Assembly (NCBI GenBank): GCA_964442655.1
Contig: CAYTZM010000003.1
Location: 78,542 to 142,541 of the forward strand
Length of the DNA: 64,000 bases
Origin: GCA-002727615 sp964442655
GTDB lineage: Bacteria; Pseudomonadota; Alphaproteobacteria; TMED109
Reading direction: 5' to 3'
This document shows positions 1-9,286 of this stretch, in pieces. How positions within the stretch are numbered: the first letter of the stretch is position 1; every line of letters starts with the position of its first letter. Position numbers and translations under genes: made by a program. A model generated the notes under the pieces. It made no database searches. It was not told where the DNA came from and saw nothing but the letters and a program-made list of their open reading frames with translations.

Positions 1-234
1 GAATTTGCTGAATTATTTGTTTTAGTGTTGAATGAAAATCGTTTAAAATTATTGAGGAGCCCTCATCGTCAAGCAGGATTTGCAGTTTTAAAGGCTCCTG
101 ATATACCATCTGTATTGATTGAAATGGGATTTATATCTAATAATTCTGATTTAAAAAAATTATTAGATAAAAATTATTTAAAAAATTTAATGAGTCAAGT
201 TAGTTTAGTAGTTTTCAAATATTTTAATAACTGA
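1..234 (+). CDS. amiC: N-acetylmuramoyl-L-alanine amidase, C-terminal fragment (5' end outside window)
   Basis: The reading frame is open from base 1 and ends at a stop at 232-234, so only the last 77 residues of the protein are visible. They match the end of an Amidase_3 (AmiA/B/C) catalytic domain. The core AGFAVLKAPDIPSVLIEMGF carries the Glu of the ETGF-like motif that binds zinc or acts in catalysis, and it is preceded by the family's conserved arginine-glutamine-alanine context. These enzymes act in the periplasm and cut the peptide off peptidoglycan during daughter-cell separation. The internal GTG at 25 is not a start, because the homology continues upstream to base 1. The next gene runs in the opposite direction. 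Confidence 0.85.
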   Translation, partial: EFAELFVLVLNENRLKLLRSPHRQAGFAVLKAPDIPSVLIEMGFISNNSDLKKLLDKNYLKNLMSQVSLVVFKYFNN

Positions 235-247
235 AATGTACAAATTT

Positions 248-1204
248 TTATTTAAAAGAGTTACTTATTTTTTTGCTAACTAGAGTTATTAACTTATTGG
301 TATCACTTATTCTTGCACCCATAGTTAAAAATCCGTGTATTTGTCCTTCAAATACTTTAATTTCTACATCATTGCCGGCTTTTTTTAATGCTTCTCCATA
401 TGCTATTCCTTCATCTCTAAGAGGATCACATTCAGCTACTACTATTAAAGACGGACAAAGATTTTTCAGATCTTTAAAAAGTATAGGAGCTGCGCGCCAA
501 TCATTTAATTTATCTTTGTCTATGTATTTTTCTTCAAACCAATTCATTAATAGTTTAGATAAGATATATCCATCATATTTTTCTCTTGAAGGATAATTAG
601 AACCAAAATGAGTGGAAGGATATATTAACGCTTGAAAAGAGATTGGCGTGGTAGAGTTTATTTTTTGATTTATACAACATACTGCAGCAATATTACCGCC
701 AGCACTGTCTCCACAAACTGCAATCTTATTGTTGTCTATTGGTAAATTTATTGCATTATTTGCTATCCAATTAATAGAATATATGGAGTCATTTATAGCG
801 GTAGGAAATCTATATTCAGGTCCCATACGATAATCAACAGAAATTACATCAAAGTTTCCTTCATTTGCTAATTGTCTACAAACTACGTCATGAGTATCTA
901 GATCTCCAATGACCCATCCTCCACCATGAAAAAAGATTGTTACTGGAAGTAATGTTTCATTATTATTATTTATTCCTCTATAATAGCGTGCATTAATATT
1001 CTTTCCTTTAACAGGAATTTGAATATTCAAAATTTTACTTACATCAGGCGTAGGTGGAGATAAGGCACTTCGCATTGCAAGATAAGCATTTCTGGCTTCA
1101 ATATGATCCATTTTGTACATAGGAATTCTTTCTCCAGATTTTTCAGCTTCTCTTATATCATTTATAATAGATAAAGCCTCAGGATGTAGTTCTTTATCAA
1201 ACAT
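248..1204 (-). CDS. alpha/beta hydrolase, HSL-type acetyl esterase/lipase
   Basis: This is a 318-residue hydrolase of the hormone-sensitive-lipase group (alpha/beta hydrolase fold 3). The oxyanion-hole motif HGGGW lies at residues 93-97 and the nucleophile elbow GDSAGG at 165-170, with Ser167. Asp260 (in ECDPLRDEG) and His290 (in IHGF) complete the triad. The family hydrolyses short acyl esters in the cytoplasm; the natural substrate cannot be read from sequence. There is no signal peptide. The gene is convergent with the amidase fragment and follows the JAMM gene by about 33 bases, so the two may be cotranscribed. Family assignment is firm; function beyond esterase is not. Confidence 0.88.
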   Translation of the reverse strand: MFDKELHPEALSIINDIREAEKSGERIPMYKMDHIEARNAYLAMRSALSPPTPDVSKILNIQIPVKGKNINARYYRGINNNNETLLPVTIFFHGGGWVIGDLDTHDVVCRQLANEGNFDVISVDYRMGPEYRFPTAINDSIYSINWIANNAINLPIDNNKIAVCGDSAGGNIAAVCCINQKINSTTPISFQALIYPSTHFGSNYPSREKYDGYILSKLLMNWFEEKYIDKDKLNDWRAAPILFKDLKNLCPSLIVVAECDPLRDEGIAYGEALKKAGNDVEIKVFEGQIHGFLTMGARISDTNKLITLVSKKISNSFK

Positions 1205-1237
1205 TAAATATTCCTCTTAATTAAAAGCTAATACATT

Positions 1238-1666
1238 TTAATTTATATTTATTTTTCTTAAATTATAAGAATTATTTTTATATTTTATGGGAAAATAAGC
1301 AGAAAGTTCAATAGCATTTCCATTTATACCTATTATGAGCCAACATAAATTTCTATCAAAGATAGATTCTATGTCTTTTTGTGATGGTTCAGATCTTAAC
1401 TCACTATTAGGATGACTATGATAATGTCCTATAATATAAAATTTATTTTTTCTATATAATTTTTGAATATTAATTATTTCTTGATTATCTATTTCAAAAA
1501 ATAGATAGGGGTTCCTTGCAATATTTTTTGTATTTACAGATTCTTTACAAATTAAAACATTATTATTTTTTTGTCCTATTAATAATCCACAACATTCTTT
1601 AGGATATTCTTTTTTTACATAATTATAAATATTATTTCTAATTATATTAGGTAAAACTATATTCAA
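1238..1666 (-). CDS. JAMM/MPN+ metallopeptidase-like protein
   Basis: This 142-residue protein is essentially one MPN+ (Mov34/PAD-1) domain. It has the upstream Glu24 (in KECCGLL) and the complete zinc signature H83-S-H85-P-x7-P-S-x2-D98, so it should be an active metalloprotease rather than a pseudo-MPN. Bacterial members cut isopeptide or peptide bonds at the end of ubiquitin-like or sulfur-carrier proteins, or act on peptidoglycan when fused to NlpC domains. No ubiquitin-like carrier is visible nearby. It starts 9 bases after a small membrane protein gene and precedes the esterase, probably in one transcript. The substrate is unknown. Confidence 0.82.
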   Translation of the reverse strand: MNIVLPNIIRNNIYNYVKKEYPKECCGLLIGQKNNNVLICKESVNTKNIARNPYLFFEIDNQEIINIQKLYRKNKFYIIGHYHSHPNSELRSEPSQKDIESIFDRNLCWLIIGINGNAIELSAYFPIKYKNNSYNLRKININ

Positions 1667-1675
1667 TATATTTTC

Positions 1676-1966
1676 CTATTTCTTAATTTTAATTTGTTTT
1701 ACTACTTCACCTGATTTAAGGGTTATAATTTGTATTATATATTTTTTTTCATCTTCAAATTTTAAAATTATGTTTTGATTATTAGATGTGACTCTTTTTA
1801 ATTTCATATTATCCGGAGAATTAATTTCTATAGAAGAATCGTTTAAATTAGAACTTTGCAATATACCTATATCGCTTCCTCTTTTAATTATAGTAAATAC
1901 CAAGAATGATGTTCCAAGTATTATTAGTATACCCATAAATATTACTAAAAATTTTAGACCTCTCAT
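1676..1966 (-). CDS. small single-pass membrane protein (DUF6476-like)
   Basis: This is a 96-residue protein with one hydrophobic segment at about residues 5-27 (FLVIFMGILIILGTSFLVF), then a short polar domain predicted to lie outside the membrane and rich in beta-prone residues, ending in a lysine tail. Size, topology and position divergent from rluD/rpoH resemble the alphaproteobacterial DUF6476 family, but I cannot confirm this without a profile search. It is divergent from rluD with 49 bases between the two starts, so both promoters must sit in that AT-rich spacer. No function is assigned. Confidence 0.55.
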   Translation of the reverse strand: MRGLKFLVIFMGILIILGTSFLVFTIIKRGSDIGILQSSNLNDSSIEINSPDNMKLKRVTSNNQNIILKFEDEKKYIIQIITLKSGEVVKQIKIKK

Positions 1967-2015
1967 TATTTATCACCTAATATAGTTATTATTAATATAT
2001 AAGTAAGCTTTTTTA

Positions 2016-2975
2016 ATGAATAATTCTAGTAAAGTAATTGAATTTTTATATAGTAGTAGCGATAAGAATGTTCGAGTAGACAGTTATATTGCTTCAAAAA
2101 TTGATTCCATTAGTCGTTCTTACATCAAAAAGATTATCCTTGAAGGAGCACTTTTTATCAATTCATATAAAATTAATAATCCTTCATATTCATTAACAAA
2201 AGGGGAAAAAATTAAAATTATTTTTCCAACAGTCAAAAAAGATAAGCCTGAACCTCAAAATTTACCATTAAATATATTATTTGAAGATAAGCATTTATTA
2301 GTTATTAATAAAAGTGCTGGTATGGTTGTTCATCCTGGTCCAGGAAATTATAATAATACTTTGGTAAATGCACTATTATATCATTGTAAGGATTCTTTGT
2401 CAGGAATTGGGGGGGTATTAAGACCTGGTATAGTTCATAGACTTGATAAAGATACTTCTGGTTTAATCTTGGTGGCTAAAAATGATTTTTCTCATAGAGC
2501 TTTGGCAAAAGATATATCATTAAAGAAAGTAAAAAGAATATATAATGCATTTGTGTGGGGAAAGCCTATACATAATTCTGGTAGAATAAATTTAAATATA
2601 GGTAGAGATACGGTAGATAGAAAAAAAATGAAGGTGGTAAATAATGGAGGCAGGTCTGCAATAACTGATTATAAATTAATTGAAAGTTATAAAGTTGCCT
2701 CTTTGTTAGAGTGTACTCTACAAACAGGAAGAACTCACCAAATTAGAGTACATTTGTCTTATAAAGGTACTCCTATAATAGGAGATAAATCTTATGCTAA
2801 AGGAAGAACTGTTTCTAATAAATTATCTCTATACATAAAGAATTTTGGTAGACAAGCATTGCATTCAGTAAAAATTAGTTTTATACATCCAATAAGTAAA
2901 AAAACGTTGGTATTTGATACTCACTTACCGGAAGATATTAGATTATTGAAAAAAGATTTAGAAAGTATTATATAA
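2016..2975 (+). CDS. rluD: ribosomal large subunit pseudouridine synthase D
   Basis: This 319-residue protein has an N-terminal S4 RNA-binding domain (about residues 18-75) and a RluA-type pseudouridine synthase domain. The catalytic motif HRLDKDTSGL lies at residues 141-150, with the nucleophilic Asp144. The RTHQIRVH block near residue 245 is the second family signature. RluD makes the conserved pseudouridines in helix 69 of 23S rRNA. RluA or RluC are alternatives, but the S4 domain, the length and the position just before rpoH fit RluD. It ends about 60 bases before rpoH. Confidence 0.92.
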   Translation: MNNSSKVIEFLYSSSDKNVRVDSYIASKIDSISRSYIKKIILEGALFINSYKINNPSYSLTKGEKIKIIFPTVKKDKPEPQNLPLNILFEDKHLLVINKSAGMVVHPGPGNYNNTLVNALLYHCKDSLSGIGGVLRPGIVHRLDKDTSGLILVAKNDFSHRALAKDISLKKVKRIYNAFVWGKPIHNSGRINLNIGRDTVDRKKMKVVNNGGRSAITDYKLIESYKVASLLECTLQTGRTHQIRVHLSYKGTPIIGDKSYAKGRTVSNKLSLYIKNFGRQALHSVKISFIHPISKKTLVFDTHLPEDIRLLKKDLESII

Positions 2976-3034
2976 TAATTAATTTAAATATTAGAAAGAT
3001 TATTTATTATTAATAATTGTTTATAAGGTGATAT

Positions 3035-3937
3035 ATGTCTAGAACTACTTTACCTTCTATTTCTGCTGATGGGAGTTTAAAGAGGTATTTATCTGAAATT
3101 TCACAATTTCCAATTTTGAGGAAAGAGGAAGAATATACTTTAGCCAAGAATTGGATAGAACATGAGGATATTGATTCTGCACATACGTTAGTAACTAGCC
3201 ATTTGCGTTTGGTTGCTAAAATAGCTTTGGGGTATAGGGGATATGGTTTGCCGATATCAGATCTTATAAGTGAAGGAAATATTGGTTTAATGAAAGCTGT
3301 AAAAAGATTTGATCCAGATAAAGGCTTTAGACTTGCTACCTATGCAATATTGTGGATTAAATCTTCTATTCAAGAACATATATTACATTCATGGTCTTTA
3401 GTGAAAATTGGTACTACTGCAGCACAAAAAAAATTATTTTTTAATTTGAGAAAAATTAAGAATGAATTAAAGGTTTTTGAGGATAATCAGTTGTCTCCTG
3501 AAAATATAAAAAAAATATCAAAAAGATTAGTTGTTGATGAAGATGATGTTATTTCTATGAATGAAAGAATAGGGGGAGATTTTTCACTTAATGCTCCTAG
3601 AATAACGAATGAAGATTCTGGTGATTGGCAGGATGTGTTAGTAGATGAAAAGGCTATAAATCAAGAAACTGTAGTTTCTGAAAAAGAAGAATTAGATAAA
3701 AGAAAATCTATGCTTGGAGTGGCTCTTTCTCAGTTATCTGATAGAGAAAGAAAAATTTTTACATATAGACGATTAACTGATAGTCCGAAGACTCTCGAGA
3801 AATTAAGTAAAGAGTTTAAAGTTAGTAGAGAGAGGGTTAGGCAAATAGAAGTTAAGGCGTTTAGTAAGGTCCAACAATTAATAAAAGAACTTGCAAAAAC
3901 AGATGGGAAACTGTCTATAGCAAATCATACTAAATAA
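3035..3937 (+). CDS. rpoH: heat-shock sigma factor sigma-32
   Basis: This is a 300-residue sigma-70 family factor. Region 1.2 is at about residues 16-45, region 2 at 54-115 (with DLISEGNIGLMKAVKRFDP and the -10 recognition helix), and region 4 at 225-290 with the helix-turn-helix ending SRERVRQIEVKA. The RpoH box is present at residues 131-139 as QKKLFFNLR, which separates it from RpoD. It directs RNA polymerase to chaperone and protease promoters such as ftsH, which is also in this window. The start has a good Shine-Dalgarno (AAGGTG). Its stop lies 2 bases from the stop of purA on the other strand. Confidence 0.96.
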   Translation: MSRTTLPSISADGSLKRYLSEISQFPILRKEEEYTLAKNWIEHEDIDSAHTLVTSHLRLVAKIALGYRGYGLPISDLISEGNIGLMKAVKRFDPDKGFRLATYAILWIKSSIQEHILHSWSLVKIGTTAAQKKLFFNLRKIKNELKVFEDNQLSPENIKKISKRLVVDEDDVISMNERIGGDFSLNAPRITNEDSGDWQDVLVDEKAINQETVVSEKEELDKRKSMLGVALSQLSDRERKIFTYRRLTDSPKTLEKLSKEFKVSRERVRQIEVKAFSKVQQLIKELAKTDGKLSIANHTK

Positions 3938-3939
3938 TC

Positions 3940-5226
3940 TTATTTAAAAGGGTTTGTAATTAGTATTGTGTCTTCTCTATCAGGAGATGTTGATATAATT
4001 GTTATGGGGCAGTCAATAAGTTTTTCAATAGTTTTGATGTATATTTTTGCATTCGTAGGAAGTTTATTAAATTTTTTACATTTTTGAGTTGAGGATTGCC
4101 AACCTTTAACTGTTTTATAGATGGGTTTAATTTTGTTTAATTGATTATATGTATCTGGAACTGTTTTAAATATTTTTTTTCCTATTTTATATCCTATACA
4201 AATCTTTATTTCTTTAAATTTATCTAAAACGTCTAATTTTGTTAGCGCAATACCATTTATCCCTGATAAGTTAACGGCGTATTTTACCATTACTGCATCA
4301 AACCAGCCACAACGTCTTTTTCTTCCGGTTACTACACCAAATTCATTACCAATTTTTCCTAATAATTCGCCTATTTTATTGTTTTGTTCTGTCGGGAAGG
4401 GTCCATTTCCCACTCTTGTTGTATATGCTTTTGTAATCCCTAATACATAATTAATGAAAGATGGGCCTATACCTGTTCCATTGGCGGATTGGGCTGCAAT
4501 AGTATTAGAAGAAGTTACATATGGATAGGTGCCATGGTCAATATCAAGCATGGTGCCTTGGGCACCTTCAAATAATATATTTTTATTTATTTTATTAGCA
4601 CTTATAATTAAATCCATTGTGTTAGTAACATAAGGCTTTAGAATTCTTGCTACTTTATTTAATATTTTGTTTATATCAGAAGTTTTAATTGGTTTTTTGC
4701 CAAGACCTTTTAATATTGAGTTATGATGAGAAATAGCAGACTTTAATTGTTGTTTTCTACTTTCTTTATTATATAAATCACAAACTCTGATAGCTCTTCT
4801 TCCTATTTTATCTTCATAAGCAGGGCCAATTCCTCTTCCTGTGGTTCCTATTTTATTGTTTTTTACTGTATTTTCTCTTAGCGCATCTAATTCTTGATGA
4901 TATGATAAAATTAAATTAGCTTTACTAGAAATTTTTAGTAATTTAGGTGTTATTTTTAATCCTTGTTTTTCTACTTTTTTTATTTCTTTTATAAGAGCTA
5001 AAGGGTTAATGACTACACCATTTCCAATTATTGATATTTTTTTTCTTATAATACCAGAAGGAAGAAGACTAAGTTTAAATATTTTTTTATTTAGAACTAT
5101 TGTATGACCTGCGTTATTACCGCCTTGGAACCTGACCACCATATTTGCTTTAATAGATAGCCAATCAACTATTTTACCCTTTCCTTCATCTCCCCATTGA
5201 CAACCAATTATGGTTACATTTGACAT
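3940..5226 (-). CDS. purA: adenylosuccinate synthetase
   Basis: This 428-residue enzyme carries the family's N-terminal GTP loop and catalytic Asp in QWGDEGKGKIVDW (about residues 10-22), the NNAGHT motif near residue 38, the GTTGRGIGPAY switch near 128-138, and TTRVG near 290. It makes adenylosuccinate from IMP and aspartate using GTP, the first committed step to AMP. The length is normal. It follows hisZ by 19 bases on the same strand, so the two are probably cotranscribed. The gene is convergent with rpoH with no room for a separate terminator. Confidence 0.97.
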   Translation of the reverse strand: MSNVTIIGCQWGDEGKGKIVDWLSIKANMVVRFQGGNNAGHTIVLNKKIFKLSLLPSGIIRKKISIIGNGVVINPLALIKEIKKVEKQGLKITPKLLKISSKANLILSYHQELDALRENTVKNNKIGTTGRGIGPAYEDKIGRRAIRVCDLYNKESRKQQLKSAISHHNSILKGLGKKPIKTSDINKILNKVARILKPYVTNTMDLIISANKINKNILFEGAQGTMLDIDHGTYPYVTSSNTIAAQSANGTGIGPSFINYVLGITKAYTTRVGNGPFPTEQNNKIGELLGKIGNEFGVVTGRKRRCGWFDAVMVKYAVNLSGINGIALTKLDVLDKFKEIKICIGYKIGKKIFKTVPDTYNQLNKIKPIYKTVKGWQSSTQKCKKFNKLPTNAKIYIKTIEKLIDCPITIISTSPDREDTILITNPFK

Positions 5227-5245
5227 ATAGAATCCTTTTATAAAA

Positions 5246-6394
5246 TTAAATTTTTTTGATAGTTTTACCTATTAAAATATGAGAGCAATTTGCCTTTTTT
5301 GCTTCTTCTGTATAATTTTTTAATTTTTTATAACTTAATATTGTAATCCATCCTTTTTTTCTTAGATTAGGTGGTATACTTTTATCATGATTGATAGGAA
5401 TAAATATAGTTCTATTTTTGTGTTTAATAATTGTTGATTTAAGTAAACCATCAAAAAGTATTGATAAGCCCATACCATTTATACATTTCTTATTTTTTAA
5501 AATGGTATATTGTCCGCCAAAGCATAATTCTCGTTTAATGTTTTCAGAAAAAATTGCAAAACCTATGCCTGAGTAATAATTAAAGCCCCTATTTTCAATG
5601 GGGTCGATAGTAATTGTTACATCTTTGTGTAAGTTTTTTATTCCATTACATATTATTTTTACTTCTTTAATAAGATTTTTTGCTTTAATAGGTAAATTAA
5701 TTTTCTCTAATATTTTTATTGCGCGTTTATGCTCCCCAGAAGCATCTGCTATCTTAGCAAGAATTATTCCGCATATAGGAATAGTTTTAATTTTACTAAT
5801 ATTTTTCATTCTTAAATAGGAGTATGCATTTTTAGTTTTTTGAGCATCTAGTTTACATTTTTCAATTATTAAACTGGATAGATTAGGTATAGTAATATCT
5901 ATAATTAAATTATTAATTTTTATTTTTTTTAGAGATTCTAAACCAACTGAAATAACTTCTATAGCAGCTTGATTATTATGATTATCAAATAATTCTATTC
6001 CAGCTTGTCTAATCTGTCTATCTGGATGCAGTTGATTGGCTTTAGGTCTAAGAATATAGCCGGTGTATGATAATCTTAAGGGATAATTATTTTTTTCTGT
6101 ATTTTTATTTGATGCTATTCTCGCTATTTGTGGAGTAATGTCATTTCTAATAAACATTGGTTTATTTGATATAGGATCAACTATACGGAAAATATTTTCA
6201 TTTTTCGTGGTGTCCAAAAATAATTTATAATTTTCTTCATATTCAATAAGAGGTGGGTTTACTCTTTTATATCCATTAAGCAAAAAGTTTTTCATTAAAC
6301 TATTTAATAAAAATGATTCTTGAAATGCTTTTTCTTCTAGTAAATCAGATACTCCTTCTGGAAGAAGTGGAGGATAGTTTATATTTTTTTTCAT
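5246..6394 (-). CDS. hisZ: ATP phosphoribosyltransferase regulatory subunit
   Basis: This 382-residue protein resembles histidyl-tRNA synthetase (class II fold) but is short and lacks the anticodon-binding domain. It keeps the start LLPEGVSDLLEEKA, the motif-2-like block with RLSYTGYILRP (about residues 105-117) and the Arg-Gln-Ala-Gly-Ile-Glu-Leu block after it, and a late NYYSGIGFAIF block near residue 274. HisZ has no aminoacylation activity; it forms the active, histidine-regulated complex with short-form HisG. No hisG lies in this window. The HisS alternative is unlikely because the C-terminal domain is missing. Confidence 0.85.
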   Translation of the reverse strand: MKKNINYPPLLPEGVSDLLEEKAFQESFLLNSLMKNFLLNGYKRVNPPLIEYEENYKLFLDTTKNENIFRIVDPISNKPMFIRNDITPQIARIASNKNTEKNNYPLRLSYTGYILRPKANQLHPDRQIRQAGIELFDNHNNQAAIEVISVGLESLKKIKINNLIIDITIPNLSSLIIEKCKLDAQKTKNAYSYLRMKNISKIKTIPICGIILAKIADASGEHKRAIKILEKINLPIKAKNLIKEVKIICNGIKNLHKDVTITIDPIENRGFNYYSGIGFAIFSENIKRELCFGGQYTILKNKKCINGMGLSILFDGLLKSTIIKHKNRTIFIPINHDKSIPPNLRKKGWITILSYKKLKNYTEEAKKANCSHILIGKTIKKI

Positions 6395-6432
6395 AATAGT
6401 ATTTCTAATTTAAAATTAATATTTTGCTTATA

Positions 6433-8022
6433 TTAAATTATATTATCTGGAAACGTAAGTAGTTTTACATTTTTTACTTGTGGAATTGATTTAATTGTTT
6501 TTGCTACTGCAGTTGTTACTACTTGGTCAACCTCAATTAGAGCTAGAGCATCTTCACCAACTTTTTTCCTTCCTAAATGAAAAGTAGCTATATTTATATT
6601 ATTTTTTGCTAAAACTGAACCTAAAGAACCTATAAATCCAGGTTTATCTTTGTTAGTAATAAATAGCATATTTTTTCCTAATTCTGCTTCTATTCTAGTG
6701 TTCATTAATCCCACAATTCTAGGTTTGCTTCCAAATAATGTACCAATGACTTCTCTTGTTCTTCTTTCTGTTTCAACAGTTAAACTAATTTCAGTAATAT
6801 AATCTTTTGTTTTTTCTCTAATTGAAGTAGTTATTTGCATATTTCTATTTTTTGCAATAATTGGCGCATTAACTATGTTTACTGCCTCCATACTAGGAGA
6901 TAATAATCCTGATATTAAAACACTTGTAATTGGTTTAGTATTTAAAGATGCAATTTGTCCTCCATATTCAATTTTGATTTTTTTTATACTAGTTTCTGTT
7001 ATTTGACTGGCTAATCTTCCTAATTGTTCTGCTAATTTCATATAAGGCTTTAATTTAGGAGCATCTTCTGATGAAATTGCAGGTAGATTTAAAGCATTTG
7101 TTACTGCCCCATTAATTAAATAATTAGACATTTGTTCTGCAATTTGAATAGCTACATTTTCTTGAGCTTCTTCTGTTGAAGCTCCTAAATGTGGAGTAAC
7201 TATTACTTCTTTTAGACCAAACAAAACATTTGATTTAGCTGGTTCTTTACTAAATACATCAAATGCAGCGCCTGAAACATGTCCTTTTCTAATTGCTTCT
7301 GCTAGGTCTTTTTCATTTACCAATCCCCCTCGAGCACAATTAATTATTTTTACTCCTTTTTTCATTTTTTTTAACGAATTTGCATTAATAATTTCTTTAG
7401 TAGAGTTAGTAAGAGGAACATGAAGAGTTATAAAATCAGATATTTTAAATAATTCGTTAATTTTAATTTTTTCTACTCCTATTTCTGTAGCTTTTTCGTG
7501 CGTTAAATAAGGGTCATATACTTTTACATGCATTTTTAAACCTATAGCACGATTGGCTACTATTGAGCCTATATTACCACATCCTATTAAACCTAATGTT
7601 TTAGAATAAAGCTCACTTCCTGTAAATTTTGATTTTTCCCATTTTCCCTCGTGAGTAGATTGGTTTGCTCGAGGAATATTTCTTGCAAGAGACATAATCA
7701 TTGCAATTGTATGTTCTGCTGTTGTAATAGAATTACCGTATGGAGTATTCATTATTACAATGCCATTTTTTGTTGCTTCTGCTATATCTATATTATCTAC
7801 CCCAATTCCAGCTCTTCCTATTATTTTAAGATTTTTTGCATTATTAATTACTTGTTTAGTTACTTTAGTGTTTGATCTTATTGCAAGACCATCATAATCT
7901 TTGATAATATTATTAAGGTTATTAGAAGATAGTTCTGTGTTAATAGTTACTTCAATTCCATATCGCTTAAAAATTTTTTTTGCTTGATTACTTAATTTAT
8001 CGGAAATTAAAACTTTAGGCAT
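6433..8022 (-). CDS. serA: D-3-phosphoglycerate dehydrogenase, ACT-domain type
   Basis: This enzyme of about 529 residues oxidises 3-phosphoglycerate to 3-phosphohydroxypyruvate, the first step of serine synthesis. The order is an N-terminal 2-hydroxyacid dehydrogenase domain with RAGIGVDNID, a Rossmann domain with GLIGCGNIG, the RGGLVNE and PHLGAST catalytic blocks, an intervening domain, and a C-terminal ACT domain. I place the start at 8022 (MPKVL) rather than the in-frame ATG at 8034, because the GGAG inside that upstream codon pair lies 6 bases before the second ATG and serves as its Shine-Dalgarno. It follows serC directly, forming a serine operon. Confidence 0.96.
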   Translation of the reverse strand: MPKVLISDKLSNQAKKIFKRYGIEVTINTELSSNNLNNIIKDYDGLAIRSNTKVTKQVINNAKNLKIIGRAGIGVDNIDIAEATKNGIVIMNTPYGNSITTAEHTIAMIMSLARNIPRANQSTHEGKWEKSKFTGSELYSKTLGLIGCGNIGSIVANRAIGLKMHVKVYDPYLTHEKATEIGVEKIKINELFKISDFITLHVPLTNSTKEIINANSLKKMKKGVKIINCARGGLVNEKDLAEAIRKGHVSGAAFDVFSKEPAKSNVLFGLKEVIVTPHLGASTEEAQENVAIQIAEQMSNYLINGAVTNALNLPAISSEDAPKLKPYMKLAEQLGRLASQITETSIKKIKIEYGGQIASLNTKPITSVLISGLLSPSMEAVNIVNAPIIAKNRNMQITTSIREKTKDYITEISLTVETERRTREVIGTLFGSKPRIVGLMNTRIEAELGKNMLFITNKDKPGFIGSLGSVLAKNNINIATFHLGRKKVGEDALALIEVDQVVTTAVAKTIKSIPQVKNVKLLTFPDNII

Positions 8023-8040
8023 TTTTTGCTCCATAGTTAA

Positions 8041-9201
8041 TTAATCTTTTGAATTATTATTTTTTATTTTTTCCCAGGCCCAATCTATCCATGGTAAAAG
8101 CAATTCTATATCGTTCTTTTGGACAGTTCCTCCCCCCCAAATTCTGATTCCCATTGGCGCACTAGAATATGAATTTATATCATAAGCAGCATTATAGGTT
8201 TCTAGTAATTTATGGAAGGAGTTTAAAATATCTTTTTGTTTATCTTTTTCTTTATTCAGAAACCAGTTATCTGTAATTTTTAAACAAATAGATGTAGATG
8301 AACGAATTTCCGGAAGGTTTGCCAGAAAATCAATCCAATTTTTATTTTTTACCCAGTTTTCTACAACTTTTAAGTTATTTTGACTTCTTTCAATCATAAT
8401 TTTTAAACCACCTATTTTTTTTACCCACTCTAATGAATCAAGAGCATCTTCTATACATAACATAGAAGGAGTATTAATAGTGCTGCCACTAAATATTTTA
8501 TTTTGAACTTTTCCTTTGCTTGCCAACCTAAATAATTTTGGTATTGGCCATTCAGGTATATAATTCTCAAGTCTTTTTATGGCATTTGGAGATAAAATTA
8601 TTACTCCATGTTGGGCTTCTCCTCCCAATACTTTTTGCCAAGAAAAACTAGTTACATCTAATTTATTCCAAGGTAAGTCCATCGCGAATACCGCAGAAGT
8701 AGCATCACAGAATGTTAAACCAGATCTATCATTTTTTATCCATTTTCCATTAGGAACTTTTACACCTGATGTGGTGCCATTCCACGTAAATATTACATCA
8801 TTGTTAAAGTTTACTGATGAAAGATCTGGTAAATATCCATAATCTGCATCAATAATTTTTGTATCTTTTATTTGTAATTGGTTGATAACATCTTTCACCC
8901 AGTCTCTGCCAAAAGATTCCCACGCAAGAATATTTATTGGTTTATTTCCTAGTAATGACCAAAGTGCCATTTCAAATGCACCAGTATCAGAACCTCCAAC
9001 TATAGCTACTTTATATTCATTAGGTATATTTAATAAACTTTTTATATTTTCAATAACTGCTTGAATCCTAAGAACACTTTGAGTGTTTCTATGAGATTTT
9101 CCTAATAAAGCTTTATGTATAAATTTACCATCCCAGCCTGGTCTTTTTGCACAAGGTCCTGAGGAAAAATTTGGATTATTAGGTAGTTTTAATGATGGCA
9201 T
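8041..9201 (-). CDS. serC: phosphoserine aminotransferase
   Basis: This 386-residue PLP enzyme makes 3-phosphoserine from the SerA product and glutamate. Recognisable blocks are the start NFSSGPCAKRPGW, the SHRNTQSVLR block, the GGSDTGAFEMALW substrate/PLP block, and SFSWQKVLGGEAQHG with the PLP lysine (about residue 190). The sequence belongs to the TIGR01365 type that alphaproteobacteria carry rather than the shorter gammaproteobacterial SerC. It is the first gene of the serCA pair, and a sigma-70-like promoter lies upstream at 9242-9269. Confidence 0.94.
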   Translation of the reverse strand: MPSLKLPNNPNFSSGPCAKRPGWDGKFIHKALLGKSHRNTQSVLRIQAVIENIKSLLNIPNEYKVAIVGGSDTGAFEMALWSLLGNKPINILAWESFGRDWVKDVINQLQIKDTKIIDADYGYLPDLSSVNFNNDVIFTWNGTTSGVKVPNGKWIKNDRSGLTFCDATSAVFAMDLPWNKLDVTSFSWQKVLGGEAQHGVIILSPNAIKRLENYIPEWPIPKLFRLASKGKVQNKIFSGSTINTPSMLCIEDALDSLEWVKKIGGLKIMIERSQNNLKVVENWVKNKNWIDFLANLPEIRSSTSICLKITDNWFLNKEKDKQKDILNSFHKLLETYNAAYDINSYSSAPMGIRIWGGGTVQKNDIELLLPWIDWAWEKIKNNNSKD

Positions 9202-9241
9202 ATTATTTTTCCATTATAATTGTGAAAATCTATTTATTTGC

Positions 9242-9269
9242 AATGTATTATTGTCTTGATACATGTCAA
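9242..9269 (-). promoter_or_regulatory. probable sigma-70 promoter of serCA
   Basis: On the minus strand a consensus -35 box TTGACA (9264-9269) is followed after 16 bases by TACATT (9242-9247), about 40 bases before the serC start. The -35 match is perfect and the -10 is moderate. In DNA this AT-rich, -10-like hexamers are common, so confidence is limited. Confidence 0.45.
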
Positions 9270-9286
9270 TCATATAATTTAATATT

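Noticed and set aside
9202..9286. TPP or serine-type riboswitch before serC/thiD
   Set aside because: The spacer is only 85 bases, lacks any conserved riboswitch motif, and thiD is cotranscribed from the glmM side, not from this spacer.
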